Origin: Aedes albopictus
Taxonomy: Eukaryota > Arthropoda > Insecta > Diptera > Culicidae
DNA length: 64,000 nt
Reading direction: 5' to 3'
NCBI RefSeq assembly: GCF_035046485.1
Contig: NC_085138.1
Span: forward strand, 269,185,694-269,249,693
This document shows, piece by piece, positions 10,566 through 20,679 of this stretch (within the stretch, counting starts at the first letter, position 1; the number at the start of each line of letters is the position of its first letter). The notes under the pieces were generated by a model. That model made no database searches. It had not been told where the DNA came from and saw nothing but the letters and a program-made list of their open reading frames with translations. The translations under genes and the position numbers were made by a program.

Positions 10566-10639
10566 TTATTAAGTGATATAGTTAAGTGAAAATGTAGTCT
10601 ACGGTATGTTTGACGAAATAAATAAGTAATGCATGATAC

Positions 10640-11338
10640 CGCGTGTACAGCGATTTGACCTTCCCGCAAGTAAGGCCCTACCAGCCAGCACACACAAGGA
10701 TGTGCTGACAGTGGGGCCTCCACCTGCCACGGACCTTACCGGGGACCCCTTTTCAACGGCGGGCTCGGATCCAACTCTGAAGACCGACTCCACGATAGCA
10801 ACGCTACCAGGATGTTCTCCCGCTGCCCCATAAGGGTCGATTTCGGCCACAGGGCACCGATATGACCTACGTAACGGACTCAGAACCTTTGGAGCACTTC
10901 TTGTATAGCGTCTGACACGGCACGATACGCGCTAGCAACCCTTAGGCACACTAACCTATAAGTGATTTTCAACTTACCACGGTAGCTTTCGGTACTATGC
11001 GCTGTGCCCGATGCCCATACTTTAGTTGAGACGTAGCCAGAAGCTTGCGCTTACTGTCGTACATCGTAGAGCTATTGGACATCATCCAGGACAGTGCCAC
11101 TATAGATGTGGAGGATCTTTTACAGCCGTAGCCAATGTGGCTACCGAAGAAAAGCTTATCGTCGATCATCACCCCCAAGTGTTTGACGCAGCGTTTCGAA
11201 GTGATAGCTCAATCGTCTACACTGATCGCCGCTTGCAGCTCCAACTTTCGGTTGTTCACAACCACCACCTCAGTTTTATGGTGAGCCAATTCCAGTTTCC
11301 TGGATCACATCCACTTCTTCGATCGATTCACCGTAGAC
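10640..11338 (-). pseudogene. R1-type retrotransposon relic: C-terminal ORF2 remnant and 3' UTR
   Basis: On the minus strand, 11178-10969 encodes a stretch typical of R1 reverse transcriptase C-termini (MGVMIDDKLFFGSHI, then a TYRLVCLRVASAY-like phrase further on), broken by frameshifts and deletion. The remainder to about 10640 matches the 3' UTR copy at 57.46-57.68 kb. It is cut on the right by a hAT-like element and on the left by the intact LINE. Confidence 0.75.
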
Positions 11339-12912
11339 CAGAGATGCCAGATACACTCCCGTTCAAAGGTTTGGGGTCACCCCCTCAAAAACATGTCATT
11401 TTTTTAGGCCCATATCTCCGCCAATTTGCGTCCGATTTCAAAACCCTAGGTTTCATTCAAAAGATAATTAAGTCAAATAAACTTTGAACATGATTTAAAA
11501 GAAAAATTTTCAAAAAATGTTGTATGTAAACTTTACCCAATGTTGCCAAATTTTCTAAAAAACGAATATAAACTTACGGCAGTGTCGCTGGAAATTGGGT
11601 CGACCAATTTTTAAGATGAGAGCAGTAATATAACCTATTTTCTATTAGCTTTCAAGTGCTTTTTACAGAACTTAGCTAAAAAATCTAGAAAAAAAAGTTA
11701 TTAAGTAAATTAATCCTTGATGTCATCGACCAAAAGTTTGGGGTCACCCCTCAAAATGAGTATTGGCCAAAAGTTTGGGGTCACTATCGTAAAACATGAA
11801 AAAGTGATTTGTTGATATCTTTGTCATCTTTCATTCAATTTTAATTCTTCTTGGCTTATTTGAAACAAAATGAATGATACTTACTGCATAGACATTGAAC
11901 CACACATATTTGTTGAAATTTACATAGTAAAACTTAACGTAAAGTTGCCTCATTTTTTGAAGCGTGGTGAAATGTGCTAACTTTACATAACATTTTTATA
12001 TACAAAAATCGTTAAATACGTTAAGTTAAAGACATCAAACGTAAATTTAGTTAATTATCTTTGAAATGAGCCAAAAATAATTAAAATTGAACTATAGATG
12101 ACGAAGATATCACCAAATCACTTTTCCATGTTTAACGAAAGTGACCCCAAACTTTTGGCCGATGACATCAAGGATTAATTTACTTAATAACTTTTTTTTC
12201 TAGATTTTTTAGCTAAGTTCCGTAAAAAGCAGTTGAAAGCTAATTAAAAATGGGTTATATTACCGCTCTCATCTTAAAATTTGGTCGACCCAATTTCCAG
12301 CGACACAGCCGTAAGTTTATATTCATTTTTTAGAAAATTTGACAACTTTGGGTTAATTTTACATACAAAATTTTTTGAAAAATTTTCTTTTTAATCATGT
12401 TCAAAGTTTCTTTGACTTATTATCTTTTGAATGAAAGCTAGGGTTTTGAAATCGGACGCAAATTGGCGGAGATATGGGCCTAAAAAAATGACATGTTCTT
12501 GAGGGGGTGACCCCAAACTTTTGAACGGGAGTGTATACAGATTTTTCAGTATTATACAGATTTCTGATCTTTTATACAGACAAGATACAGAGTACAGAAA
12601 TAACATATTATTAAAATGTGATACAGATTCCTCCAGAAAACATATTTTTTTAGTAATTTTAAATAAATTTAATGAAAACTTTGTTAAATGCTGCTTAATG
12701 TTTAAAGAATTTATAAAAAATATTGATACATTTTCACACATGTTTTAGAAAAATCAATACAAGTAAAAAATAAATACCGTCAAACAGTAGTATTTTTTTG
12801 TTAGTTTCTATTGAAATCTAGGACTCTCGGTGTTTAATATACCCTCAAATATGGCGATACAGAAAAATCTGTATTGATACAGATTTTTTGATAAAATAAT
12901 CTGGCATCCCTG
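11339..12912. mobile_element. hAT-like element with 8-bp TSD, carrying a nested palindrome
   Basis: The tips are CAGAGATGCCAGAT (11339) and ATCTGGCATCCCTG (ending 12912). The 8-bp duplication CCGTAGAC flanks it at 11331-11338 and 12913-12920, and removing the element restores the R1 sequence. hAT transposons make 8-bp duplications. Most of the interior is a separate TA-flanked palindrome (11354-12533), so the original hAT derivative was only about 390 bp. The rest contains repeats of a 'gatacagattttt' phrase and no transposase. Confidence 0.8.
11354..12533. mobile_element. 1.18-kb TA-flanked palindromic element, copy 1
   Basis: Long inverted arms of about 550 bp start CACTCCCGTTCAAA and end with its near-complement CGGGAGTG at 12533, flanked by TA at 11352-11353 and 12534-12535. 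Inside each arm the phrase AAAGTTTGGGGTCAC recurs, so the arm itself contains repeated modules. There is no transposase; TA insertion fits the Tc1/mariner group. A second copy occupies 21529-22986 and a terminal fragment lies at 25567-25617. Confidence 0.85.
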
Positions 12913-14473
12913 CCGTAGACCTCCAGCGTAATTTCATCAGCGATGCCGGCGATCTCCACCCCCACCGGGAACTCTAACATCAACACCCCCTCGTATATTT
13001 CATACCATAACACCGGACCCAGGGATTCCTGAGGTTGGGTGAAAACACTTTCAACCCACCTCTGTGTCGTAACGATTGTGGAAGTAACTTCCGAGAATAT
13101 TGTACAGGTACCCGGTATCCCCAGACGCAGGAGCGCAACGGCAATATCCGGCCAACTGGTGCTATCGAACGCGTAACTTACATCCAGAGTCACTACTGCA
13201 CAGTAGCGAATTCCCCTTCCTCTTACGCTAAAGCGCTATCTGGCAGGTTTTTGTAGCCGACAGGATAGCGTCCACGGTCGACCTCCTCTTCCGGAAGCCA
13301 AAATGGTAGCTCGAATGACCATTCACACGTTCAGTGTGGCTCAACATTCTGTTGAGCATGACCTATACGAGCACCTTCCCCGCCGTGTCGATCAAGCATA
13401 TTTGTCTATATGTCGACGGATCTCCGGGTGGTTTCCCCGTCTTTGGCAATATCACTAGGCTCTGTCGCTTCCAAACCTCTCGGAAAACTCCCAGGCATTT
13501 CTGCAATAGCAGACCTGAACATCTCGGGAGCCTCTGCAATAGCAACTTTAAAGGCCAGGATTGGAACTCCGTCCGGACCTTTGGCCTTACTTACGCTAAG
13601 GGACTTTGTTATCACCACAAGTTCGACATCGGTGACTCCCTTCTCATCGCTAGCCATAGTCCTCGGCTGTCCTACGAAAGGTGGTCAAGGACTAGGATCA
13701 TGATGCGGAAAAAACCCCTCGATGATTCTCTTCAACATCTCTGGAGACTGCTCTGTAGGATACTGTAGCAAACCGCCAGGCGATCGTTCTGTGTGTAATC
13801 ATCGTCTACCCTTCAGTTCAGTTCAAACTTCTTGTGAGATCAGGACTACAAAATCTAACGTCAATTATCAACTCTGCACCGTTCCGACTAAAGGTACTCT
13901 CGATACCGACATTAACCAGTTTGACATCTAGTATGGCCAGTGTCTCTAGCAGGATCTGATCCCGCTGGATCGTGAAATGGCATCCCCATTCCCCATTTAG
14001 TCACCCGCTATTACCACCTGCCTTCACCCTGTCAGCACGGTCGTCATACAGTCCCGCATCTACGTGAACTGCCCAATCGACCACCACGGAGGCACAAAAT
14101 AGCTACTGATGAAGACCCCGTTTACTTTGACGACCAAGAAGCTCTCATAGGTAGTAGCCATCAACTCCTAGACGGGGTGGTTACTCGTCGTCCATATCGC
14201 CGTTATTTTGCCGGACCCATCCGCGACCCTATGTATTTCCGTTGTTGGCGGGTACTCGATATGAGTCCGCTATGGTGGTGATATCCGCCATCTGCCTGAC
14301 AAAGCAGTTGCTGTGCTGCGTCACAGTGGTTCAGCACCATGTTTATCTCCGTTATCTACACTGTTATTTGTTCACTGCGGATTTCTTGAAGGACGGGAAC
14401 CCCTCGCCAAGGACCTTTTCTGCCAAAATTTTGTAGGTGGCACCCTTGCGTTTTTTGTCGCGCTTCAGCCAAG
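12913..14473 (-). pseudogene. R1-type ORF2 relic: endonuclease start and reverse transcriptase
   Basis: Reading right to left: about 14340-14220 resembles the start of an R1 endonuclease (NHCDAAQQLL, then YRVPANNGN); 13657-13406 gives the fingers region (AKGPDGVPILAFKVAIA); 13545-13363 gives PKTGKPPGDPSTYRQICL; and 13193-12913 gives the palm and thumb (TLDVSYAFDSTSWPDI, SLGPVLWYEIYEGVL, ADEITLEVYG). The catalytic YADD-equivalent reads ADEI, and frameshifts separate the pieces, so it is dead. ORF1 (about 14473-14360) precedes it directly. Confidence 0.8.
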
Positions 14474-14894
14474 AGAATTGTCAGACAAAAGAGGCACAAA
14501 ACAATCAACAAAGAAGGTGCGACGATTACTCTTTATCCCTACTGGTAACAGATAATGACATGATCTCGAAATTTTTTGTTGCAGACAAAACGGAAGCTGA
14601 ATTTGTTGCGTACTTTTCAACGCGTGAATAATCAATTATTGCTAACCCAAAGTCGAAACTGTTTGATGATAGAGCTTCCCCAGAGTTGCAGTGTTTACCG
14701 ACTCGAAGTTACCGTTCGAAAATCGCAATGCAAGGCTTAAAAATCTCTAAACTCGTGGTGTACGATGTTAATCCCATTATTTTCAAGTTGGGACAAACTT
14801 ATGTCGCATGGGTTTGTTTGTCGCAACAAATACAGGTTGCGACATTGTCATTATTGTTGCGCGATGGTTGAATTTTGATTCACTGCTCTAGGAT
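14474..14894. mobile_element. About 420-bp insertion inside R1 ORF1 (unclassified)
   Basis: On the minus strand the R1 ORF1 phrase ending TCTGEMI (about 14895) is continued by LKRDKKRKGA at about 14473, so the sequence between is an insertion. It holds no recognisable terminal repeats or coding domain, and I could not define a target duplication beyond GA. Confidence 0.5.
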
Positions 14895-15690
14895 CATTTC
14901 ACCCGTACAAGTACGTCTGATACTGGACACATCGGCTCCCAGATCCACGAGCTTGTCGTCGCTTCGCATCAGCTTCAAGAAGTCCGAGTACTTAGACTGT
15001 TCGCGCTTAGATCTTTCTCGCGTTTGCCGACTTCTTGGTTTGGCGTCCCTGATTTTCTCAACCTGCGGCTTTTAATTCTTCCTGTTCCACACGACTTTCG
15101 TTCAAGAGGTTCCTACCCTTGGTTCACCCTACTCTGTGATTGCTGAGGACCTAACAGCGGTCGCAACCCCCTGCTCCCTTCCATCCGGGACGGGCCAGCC
15201 TCTTCAAGCCCACCCTTCCCAGCTTTCTGGGACGCCTGGCTGAGGTACGACTTGCCGACATTACTGCCGACCTTCTTGGTTAGTATTTTCCTAGCCTTGC
15301 GGGCACCGCCAGACAGCTCCTCACCTGACGGCTGCCTCGCCCGTTTCTGCGAGTGCTTATTACAGGCAGTCGCATCCGCCACACCTTTTGGACTTCCTGC
15401 GAAAGCGAAGGCATCCGTCTGCGTAGACTTCGTAACCTTTCTTTCGCCGGTTCCGCCACTGCTGCACAGTTTTCACAAGTCTCACGTGATCCTGCTTGGC
15501 ATCGTCCTTCGACTTACGATGTTGCAACACGGTCATTTTCAGGACCTTACTTTTGTTGGACTTCGAGGGCGCAAAGTCGATGATCTTGCCAAGCTACTGC
15601 TCTGCCACCTCGATCGCGGACAGTCCAGCCCTTCTCTTGCCTCGACTATGCTGCTGACTCACAAGCGGAGGGGGGGGGGGGGGGGTGAAT
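14895..15690 (-). pseudogene. R1-type ORF1 relic
   Basis: The minus strand encodes degraded R1 ORF1: about 15610-15480 (a basic segment with KSKDDAKQDH), 15382-15113 (KRARQPSGEELSGGARKARK, then KKVGSNVGKSYLSQASQKAG), and about 15000-14895 (KLVDLGADVSSIRRTCTGEM). Frameshifts and stops break it. ORF1 in R1 elements is a Gag-like RNA-binding protein with C-terminal zinc knuckles; no intact knuckle is seen here. Confidence 0.7.
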
Positions 15691-16130
15691 CGAACGACAA
15701 ACCCCGGGACTGTAATCTCTGATGCAATGGCCGTCTTAATGGCTACTGTCGGTATACCATCCAGACCCCGGAGTGAATAAGGCTCGAGCGATTTCGCTAT
15801 TGCAATGTTCTCGTCATTTGTCACTGGGATTACCTCGCTTTGACCTTTAGGGGATGAGAATAACGTTTCCACGATTTTCAGCATTATCTCGGGGGAGCGG
15901 TCTGGTTGATTGATTTATCTTTATTTGAGAGACTTTCATAAGGGGAGCGGTCTGGAGGAGATAGTGCACCATTCGTTTTTGCAATGGCGGCCCTGTAGAC
16001 AGAGGTTTTCAAAGTACGCCCGATTACGTGCCTTAATCTCTTTGTTTTGTGCCAGTTTAGCTGCCATGTAGGCCTCACTTCGATTCATTCTACACAGGTA
16101 ACCATTAAGCCGTAAAAATGGCATTAAAGC
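15691..16130 (-). pseudogene. Second R1-type ORF2 fragment
   Basis: Minus-strand 16124-15956 (EAYMAAKLAQNKEIKARNR) and 15884-15700 (LKIVETLF, then LRGLDGIPTVAIKTAIA) match the linker and the start of R1 reverse transcriptase. That region is already represented at 13.6 kb, so this is a separate, truncated copy. A poly-G run (15671-15686) marks the junction with the neighbouring R1 ORF1. It is split by a tiny retroposon tail at 15906-15941. Confidence 0.65.
15906..15941 (-). mobile_element. 36-bp retroposon-tail insertion with 14-bp TSD
   Basis: The 36-bp insert is flanked by perfect 14-bp repeats GGGGAGCGGTCTGG (15892-15905 and 15942-15955). On the minus strand it ends ...AAATAAAGATAAATCAATCAA, matching the 3' tail of the 56-bp insertion at 22232-22287. 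Extreme 5' truncation of a non-LTR retrotransposon or SINE explains it. Confidence 0.75.
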
Positions 16131-16734
16131 GGTTCTATAGTGAAATATAGAACCTGGCTAACAGAACTAATTGGTTCTATAGCCTCTAATAGAGCTGCTC
16201 AAAAGTCACTTTTGGTGCATTATTCGGCTGATATACGGCCAACTTCAAAATTCCGTACCAAGTCTCTGGAGCGAGAGTTGTCAAAAGTGAGCAGGGTGCA
16301 AAATGTTCAAAGTCATTGACTGAAAACAGCACGAATTTGAATGATTCTGCACTGAATATTCAAAGCAAACATTTTCATTTTCGCTCTTTCTCTTCACACA
16401 GTCAGTCATTTCGTGGTCATTGAATATGAAGTTGATCGAGAAACATCTTCAAAATTACCTTCACGGAGAAACTGAAAAACTCAAAATTAGGTACTTTTAA
16501 ACTCAATTTTAAATTTCGGTTGGGTGGAAAAAACTTAAAATTAGATATTTTTTTCACGTGGAAGCAAGCGGGAACAACCCAACAAAAACATCGATTCCAT
16601 CAACTCAAAATTGGCTTGACGCACGCAACCCCGAAGTGTGGTGGAAAGAACTCACTTTAGGGTAGTTTCGCCACTCCGTTTTCGTTTATGGTTATAATTC
16701 CAACCAAAATCACTCCACGACAATCTAATGGGAC
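16131..16734. other. Unassigned region
   Basis: No gene found. A small hairpin GGTTCTATAG/TATAGAACC lies near 16133-16160, and the phrase 'aactcaaaatt' recurs around 16490-16610, which may be the edge of a worn MITE. Confidence 0.4.
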
Positions 16735-17055
16735 AAGATAAAGCATCATCAAATCAGGCCAAACATGTCTAAAGGTCCTATCTGCAGAAGAGAGACTCTC
16801 TTTGGTTTGCCTCTCTTTCGTTAACCTTCCGTAACTCGCGCGGTTGACTACCTGCGTCAGCACCACGCTAATGCTGAGTACAAAAAGCGAGATTTTTTCG
16901 TCGTGTTGTACAAAATAGAACAGCGCGATCGCTCGAGGGTTAATATCTCAGCTGTTTATTTGAATTATGATCGTCTCCCAAAAAAAAAAAAATTGTCTCC
17001 TTGCATAGAAAAATGGTCAAAACAATCGTCTTTTGACTTGTACTGCAAAAGTAGT

Positions 17056-18120
17056 TGTTGACGCGATCACTTACCGCGCACTGGGTTTTTAGGGACGACA
17101 CTATTCTTCAGGCCTAGGCAGCCACGAACACCACGGACACTCGCGACGACGAACGGATTTTGGGATACGTGATTCACTGTACCGCGTGCTCACTGGGGGA
17201 TTTCTTTCTTGCGAGGGATGTTTAAGCGAACGAGTGTAAGCTTCGAGTGTCGAGTACAAAACTAAATTTATTACATATTGGAAAAGTTGTGTTAGGTACA
17301 ATTTGGATGTGTATGTGTATTAGCGTGGGACACGAAAAGACCTTTTACTCCTGTACACTTTTTGAGTTCCATTTTGGCCCTTTATCAACTGTGCAAAATT
17401 TCAGCTCGATCGGAGAAACCATATTTTAGCGCCAGCCGTTTTAAGTTTTCATACGATTTACTATGGGGAAAATCACTTTTTCAAAGAAAAATCGCCACAG
17501 GTTGCCCCTTAACTCCTTAAAAATAAATCGATGAATGATTTCTGTTGGTAATTTTGCGAGGAACAAACCCTCTGAAGACCGCAAAGCGATCTAAGGCACG
17601 TGGAAAAAGTTATTGACTGAAAACCGAATGACATGCCAACGCTGTTTAACATGTAAGGAATAACAATAAATAATAAAATCTCGTAATTTTTTCGATCGTC
17701 TAAGCCCTAATAACTTTTTCCACGAATGTCGCATCGCTTTACAGACTTCGGAAGTCTGATTTCTCGTGAAGTTATCTACAGAAATCATTCAACGATTTAT
17801 TTTTAGGGATCAATGGGTGACCTCAAGCGATTTTTCTTTGAAGAAGTAAATTTTCCCCATAGTAAATCGTATGAAAAACTAAGAATGGCGGGCGCTAAAA
17901 TATAGTTTCTTCGATCGATCTGAAATTTTGCACAGTTGATATGAGACCAAAATGGAACTTAAAAAGTATACAGGAGTTGGAGTTTTTTCTATTTTTTCTA
18001 TTTTCTCATATAAACGGTGTACCAGGCTAATGTGTATGTGATGTACAAATTAAGTCTTCGTGTATAGTTATTAAAATAACTAACCCTTGACGATCCGAGT
18101 TCCATGTATGATCCCTAACA
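17056..18120 (-). mobile_element. Solo LTR (TG...CA, 5-bp TSD) split by a hAT-like palindrome
   Basis: On the minus strand the LTR begins TGTTAGGGATC (18120) and ends GTCAACA (17056). GTAGT flanks it at 17051-17055 and 18121-18125. Without the insert it is about 348 bp. It contains AATAAA near 17265-17270 on the minus strand, a likely R/U5 region, and a splice-donor-like GTAAGTGAT near its end. No internal gag-pol is adjacent, so this is a recombined solo LTR; BEL/Pao or Gypsy origin cannot be decided. Confidence 0.75.
17321..18029. mobile_element. 709-bp palindromic element with 8-bp TSD (hAT-like)
   Basis: The tips TAGCGTGG (17321) and CCAGGCTA (ending 18029) are inverted. ATGTGTAT flanks the element at 17313-17320 and 18030-18037. 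Arms of about 270 bp pair (for example the block around TTTTGCACAGTTGAT on the right against its complement on the left). There is no transposase. The 8-bp duplication suggests hAT. Confidence 0.75.
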
Positions 18121-18268
18121 GTAGTTGAAAAGTGTACCATTACATTGCAATAATTCAAAGAGAAAGTGAACAAAGAGAACCTCTCAAATGCAGATAGGAC
18201 CTATTGAAATGTTTGGCCTGAAATGCAATCGAAAGGTTGATATTTTATCAGCAATTTAACACTTTGTA

Positions 18269-19120
18269 GGGGGATTAGGGGCATAATGGACACCCTAAGC
18301 AAATGAGTACGTTGGGCCTATATAACAGAGTAAAACTTAACATATTATCAGTTCACTTACAACTTTAACTTGTTTCCAACGTATTTCAATCATTTTCAGC
18401 GGGTAGAATGACTTTATTGTGAAGAAATAATGAATTGTAAACCGTGTGTTTTTTAGGGCTGGCAGGAAAGGTACGGGGCGAAATGGACACCCATCGGGGC
18501 ATAATGGACACCCCTGCATGTTGTATGCTATTTCTTTGGTTACATCGGCCAGTTAAGCAATTTGCCTACGGCGATCAATACCACAGATATCATACTGCAT
18601 CTAAGATGAGTTTACATAACATCAAAGTTAATTAAATATACTTTAGGCTAAAATAATCGTGTTTTTTTCCTGCTATCTTAAACGCCTAACAGTATGCAAC
18701 GCGCGTACATCCATTCGTAATTGCCAGTGTTCATTTCGCCCCGAATCGACTACAACATTAAAATTTCTGTTTTAAGTAAATTCTGATCAAAAATATAATA
18801 CTTCATCCATTGCTAAATCTCCGCATACATGTAGATAAGCTAACAATTCACTTGCTTTTGTGGTGGACACACTCAAACACTCGTAAAACCTTATTTGCTA
18901 CTGCTTTGAAATTATAAGAAATCCACCATATGAAAAACATACTTCAATTTCAATGATATTTTCGTTATTTTGGAGGAATATAAATGGTAGTTTTGAAAAA
19001 TAGAACCATGACTTGCTCCTCTACACATATGCATTAAATGTTTTACATAAAAGTCAACGGTTTCGGCAAAAACAGGGGTGTCCATTTCGCCCCGGGTGTC
19101 CATTATGCCCCTAATCCCCC
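18269..19120. mobile_element. G-rich-tipped inverted-repeat element (GGACACCC family)
   Basis: The tips GGGGGATTAGGGGCATAATG at 18269 and its complement ending 19120 are near-perfect for 27 bp. A second pair of related motifs lies just inside (18470-18520 and 19072-19100). The interior carries AACGCCTAACAGTATGCAA near 18682, shared with the element at 59734-60793. It is noncoding and no clear target duplication was found. Confidence 0.7.
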
Positions 19121-19529
19121 TCACTTGTTTACAAATATACACTAACTTTCATTAAGGGTTAAACCACACCCCCCCCTCCCCCGTGGCTATGCCAGTGATA
19201 CTAATGGTCGAAAAACGTTGCAGCTCCTCTTCCGCAACGTTTATGACCGGAATTGAAGTTTGTAGAACTAACAGTCTCAAAGAATCGTGTCTGGAATCAC
19301 CACATTTGCTTGAAAGATTCCAATATCATTAAGCATTCCGAGCAGCATTCGTCGAATGACAACAAAAATGATCCTGTTCCCCCGATTCTGATCCGTTATG
19401 TTAAAATGTATTAGCCATGACCGACTTGAGTTTGGTTTTGTCGAAGCATTAGGGATGCTTATATAGAGCTATTTAGCACTGAAAAGCTGCTCAATGACCA
19501 TTATAATGCTTAGAACAGTGCTTAGTTGT
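19121..19529. other. Unassigned region
   Basis: No gene, repeat or motif that I can support; it contains a short C-rich run near 19170. Confidence 0.4.
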
Positions 19530-19900
19530 TAACTAGGTATCCTCATCGGTGCGAGCTCTTTCCATCCGCCTCCTAGCTCTTAGGCAGAATGCGCAAAGTG
19601 TTGCGATTTCTGAACACCACCAGTGCGTCCATTTCTGGGTAGGAATCGCCTTGGAATTCCGGGCCTCAACTAGATCATCGCTAGACAGATCGTCTTTTTT
19701 ACCCTCCATTAAGCTGGGAGCTTTATTGTGGCGATCTGCGTGTATACTGAGCCTTTTCGCAGACGGATCGATGCACTATACCACTGCTTATTGAGGGTGG
19801 CTGCGAGATCCTCTGCTTCGGTGATCTCGTACATGAACCATGTAAAAACACTTATAAGGCCGGTTACTTCAACGGCCATGGAACCTGGATCATGTTCTTG
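19530..19900 (-). pseudogene. R1-type endonuclease/RT linker fragment
   Basis: The minus strand encodes WWCSEIATLCAFCLRARRR, then a MERARTDED-like phrase, matching the end of the R1 endonuclease and the following linker. Stops and frameshifts surround it, and homology ends near 19535. Confidence 0.5.
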
Positions 19901-20179
19901 TGAGGAGGACTTGTAGGCATGTGAAATATTCGAACGACGAATGCACGTAACAAGCTTTGCTGGTGCGCCCGTAAACAGTGTATGGCGGCCAAGGATGAAT
20001 TACGAACTCGTTGAGCTCTACGGCGAAGATGGAAGGATATGGTGGGCGTGACATGTCGCAAGGATTGTCAATGTATTTAAATGCTACTCTAATCATAGCA
20101 GAAAGTATCAAAAACAGGATTTCAAATGGTTCTACACCCTGTATAAAAACTAATCAAAATCTTTCAATTTATTCCACAG

Positions 20180-20378
20180 TAATTCATCGTCACAGCCGAA
20201 CGCAATCGAAATCGATCAGAGCAGTGGGACGCTCGGAATTGGAACGCTGAACCAACATGTGCCACACGTTGGACACGATGCTCAACTGCTGCCGGCACAT
20301 CTCAAATGCGGCATGTGGGCCTCCCTTGCCCTGGCGACGGTGTTCGTTGCGGGAGCCAAATTTTACTTCGACCATCAG
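20180..20378 (+). CDS. PPxY double-TM protein gene, exon 2 (first membrane helix)
   Basis: The acceptor TTATTCCACAG| precedes 20180; the donor CAG|GTGCGC follows 20378. The first base completes Ser164, then 66 codons follow. Residues 165-206 are polar. Residues 207-227 (CGMWASLALATVFVAGAKFY) form a hydrophobic membrane span. The minus-strand frame in this region is a shadow. An 80-bp intron separates it from the next exon. Confidence 0.75.
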
Positions 20379-20457
20379 GTGCGCCGACTGGAAATGCGAT
20401 TCTGGATGAATGAATTTATGATATAATCTATTTCTCATTCAATTTCCTCCTTTCCAG

Positions 20458-20616
20458 GGTACCGGGCTGGAAGTGCTCATATTTTGCGCGTTCTCGGCTA
20501 CGTTCTTCCTAGCAGCCTGCACAGTTTCACTATGTCGACGTCCAAGGGATCTGCAAATGCCCGTTAATAATGTGATATCGGAGACGATCTCCAATGGAGA
20601 CCAGAGCTCCCTACAG
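20458..20616 (+). CDS. PPxY double-TM protein gene, exon 3 (second membrane helix)
   Basis: The acceptor TCCTCCTTTCCAG| and the donor CAG|GTAGGT delimit 53 phase-0 codons (residues 231-283). Residues about 234-255 (GLEVLIFCAFSATFFLAACT) make a second membrane helix. Only about six residues lie between the two helices, so they should form a hairpin with both protein ends on one side. The following CRRPR is positively charged with a juxtamembrane Cys, consistent with a cytosolic C-terminus. Confidence 0.8.
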
Positions 20617-20679
20617 GTAGGTGGAGCGTTTGTTGGCTAAATGCACAAGGAATAATCTCTTTGCTTTACCCGTTTCTAG

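Larger units (their letters stand above)
6080..10630 (+). mobile_element. Full-length two-ORF non-LTR retrotransposon
   Basis: About 4.55 kb with a short 5' leader, ORF1 (6196-7506), ORF2 (to 10565), and a short 3' UTR ending in a GAAATAAATAA-type tail. Both frames are uninterrupted, which suggests a young and possibly active copy. It is inserted into the 3' region of an older R1 element: the interrupted target is contiguous in the paralogue at 57.4-57.6 kb. The RT motifs and two-ORF layout place it in the Jockey/CR1-like group; the precise clade needs a tree. Exact ends are uncertain by about 10 bp because I cannot define a clean duplication. Confidence 0.85.
16735..18245. mobile_element. 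Inverted-repeat element interrupted by a solo LTR
   Basis: Left arm about 16735-16835 (CAGGCCAAACA, then AGGTCCTATCTGCA, then a GAGAG/TCTCTTTG block) is the imperfect reverse complement of the right arm at about 18140-18245. The 1.07-kb solo LTR lies between them, so the LTR landed inside an older hairpin element. Ends and duplication were not resolved. Confidence 0.5.
5492..20179 (+). other. 14.7-kb intron of the PPxY gene, packed with transposons
   Basis: The boundaries are GT at 5492 and TTATTCCACAG ending at 20179. Between them lie an apparently intact LINE, an R1 relic with two nested DNA elements, a solo LTR with a nested element, and several MITEs, each listed separately. The remaining plain sequence shows no exon I can support. 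The intron assignment rests on matching splice phase and on the absence of another home for either exon, so it is inference. Confidence 0.55.

Noticed and set aside
17101..17301. 66-codon minus-strand frame
   Set aside because: It lies inside the solo LTR, which explains the splice-donor-like and poly(A)-like signals.
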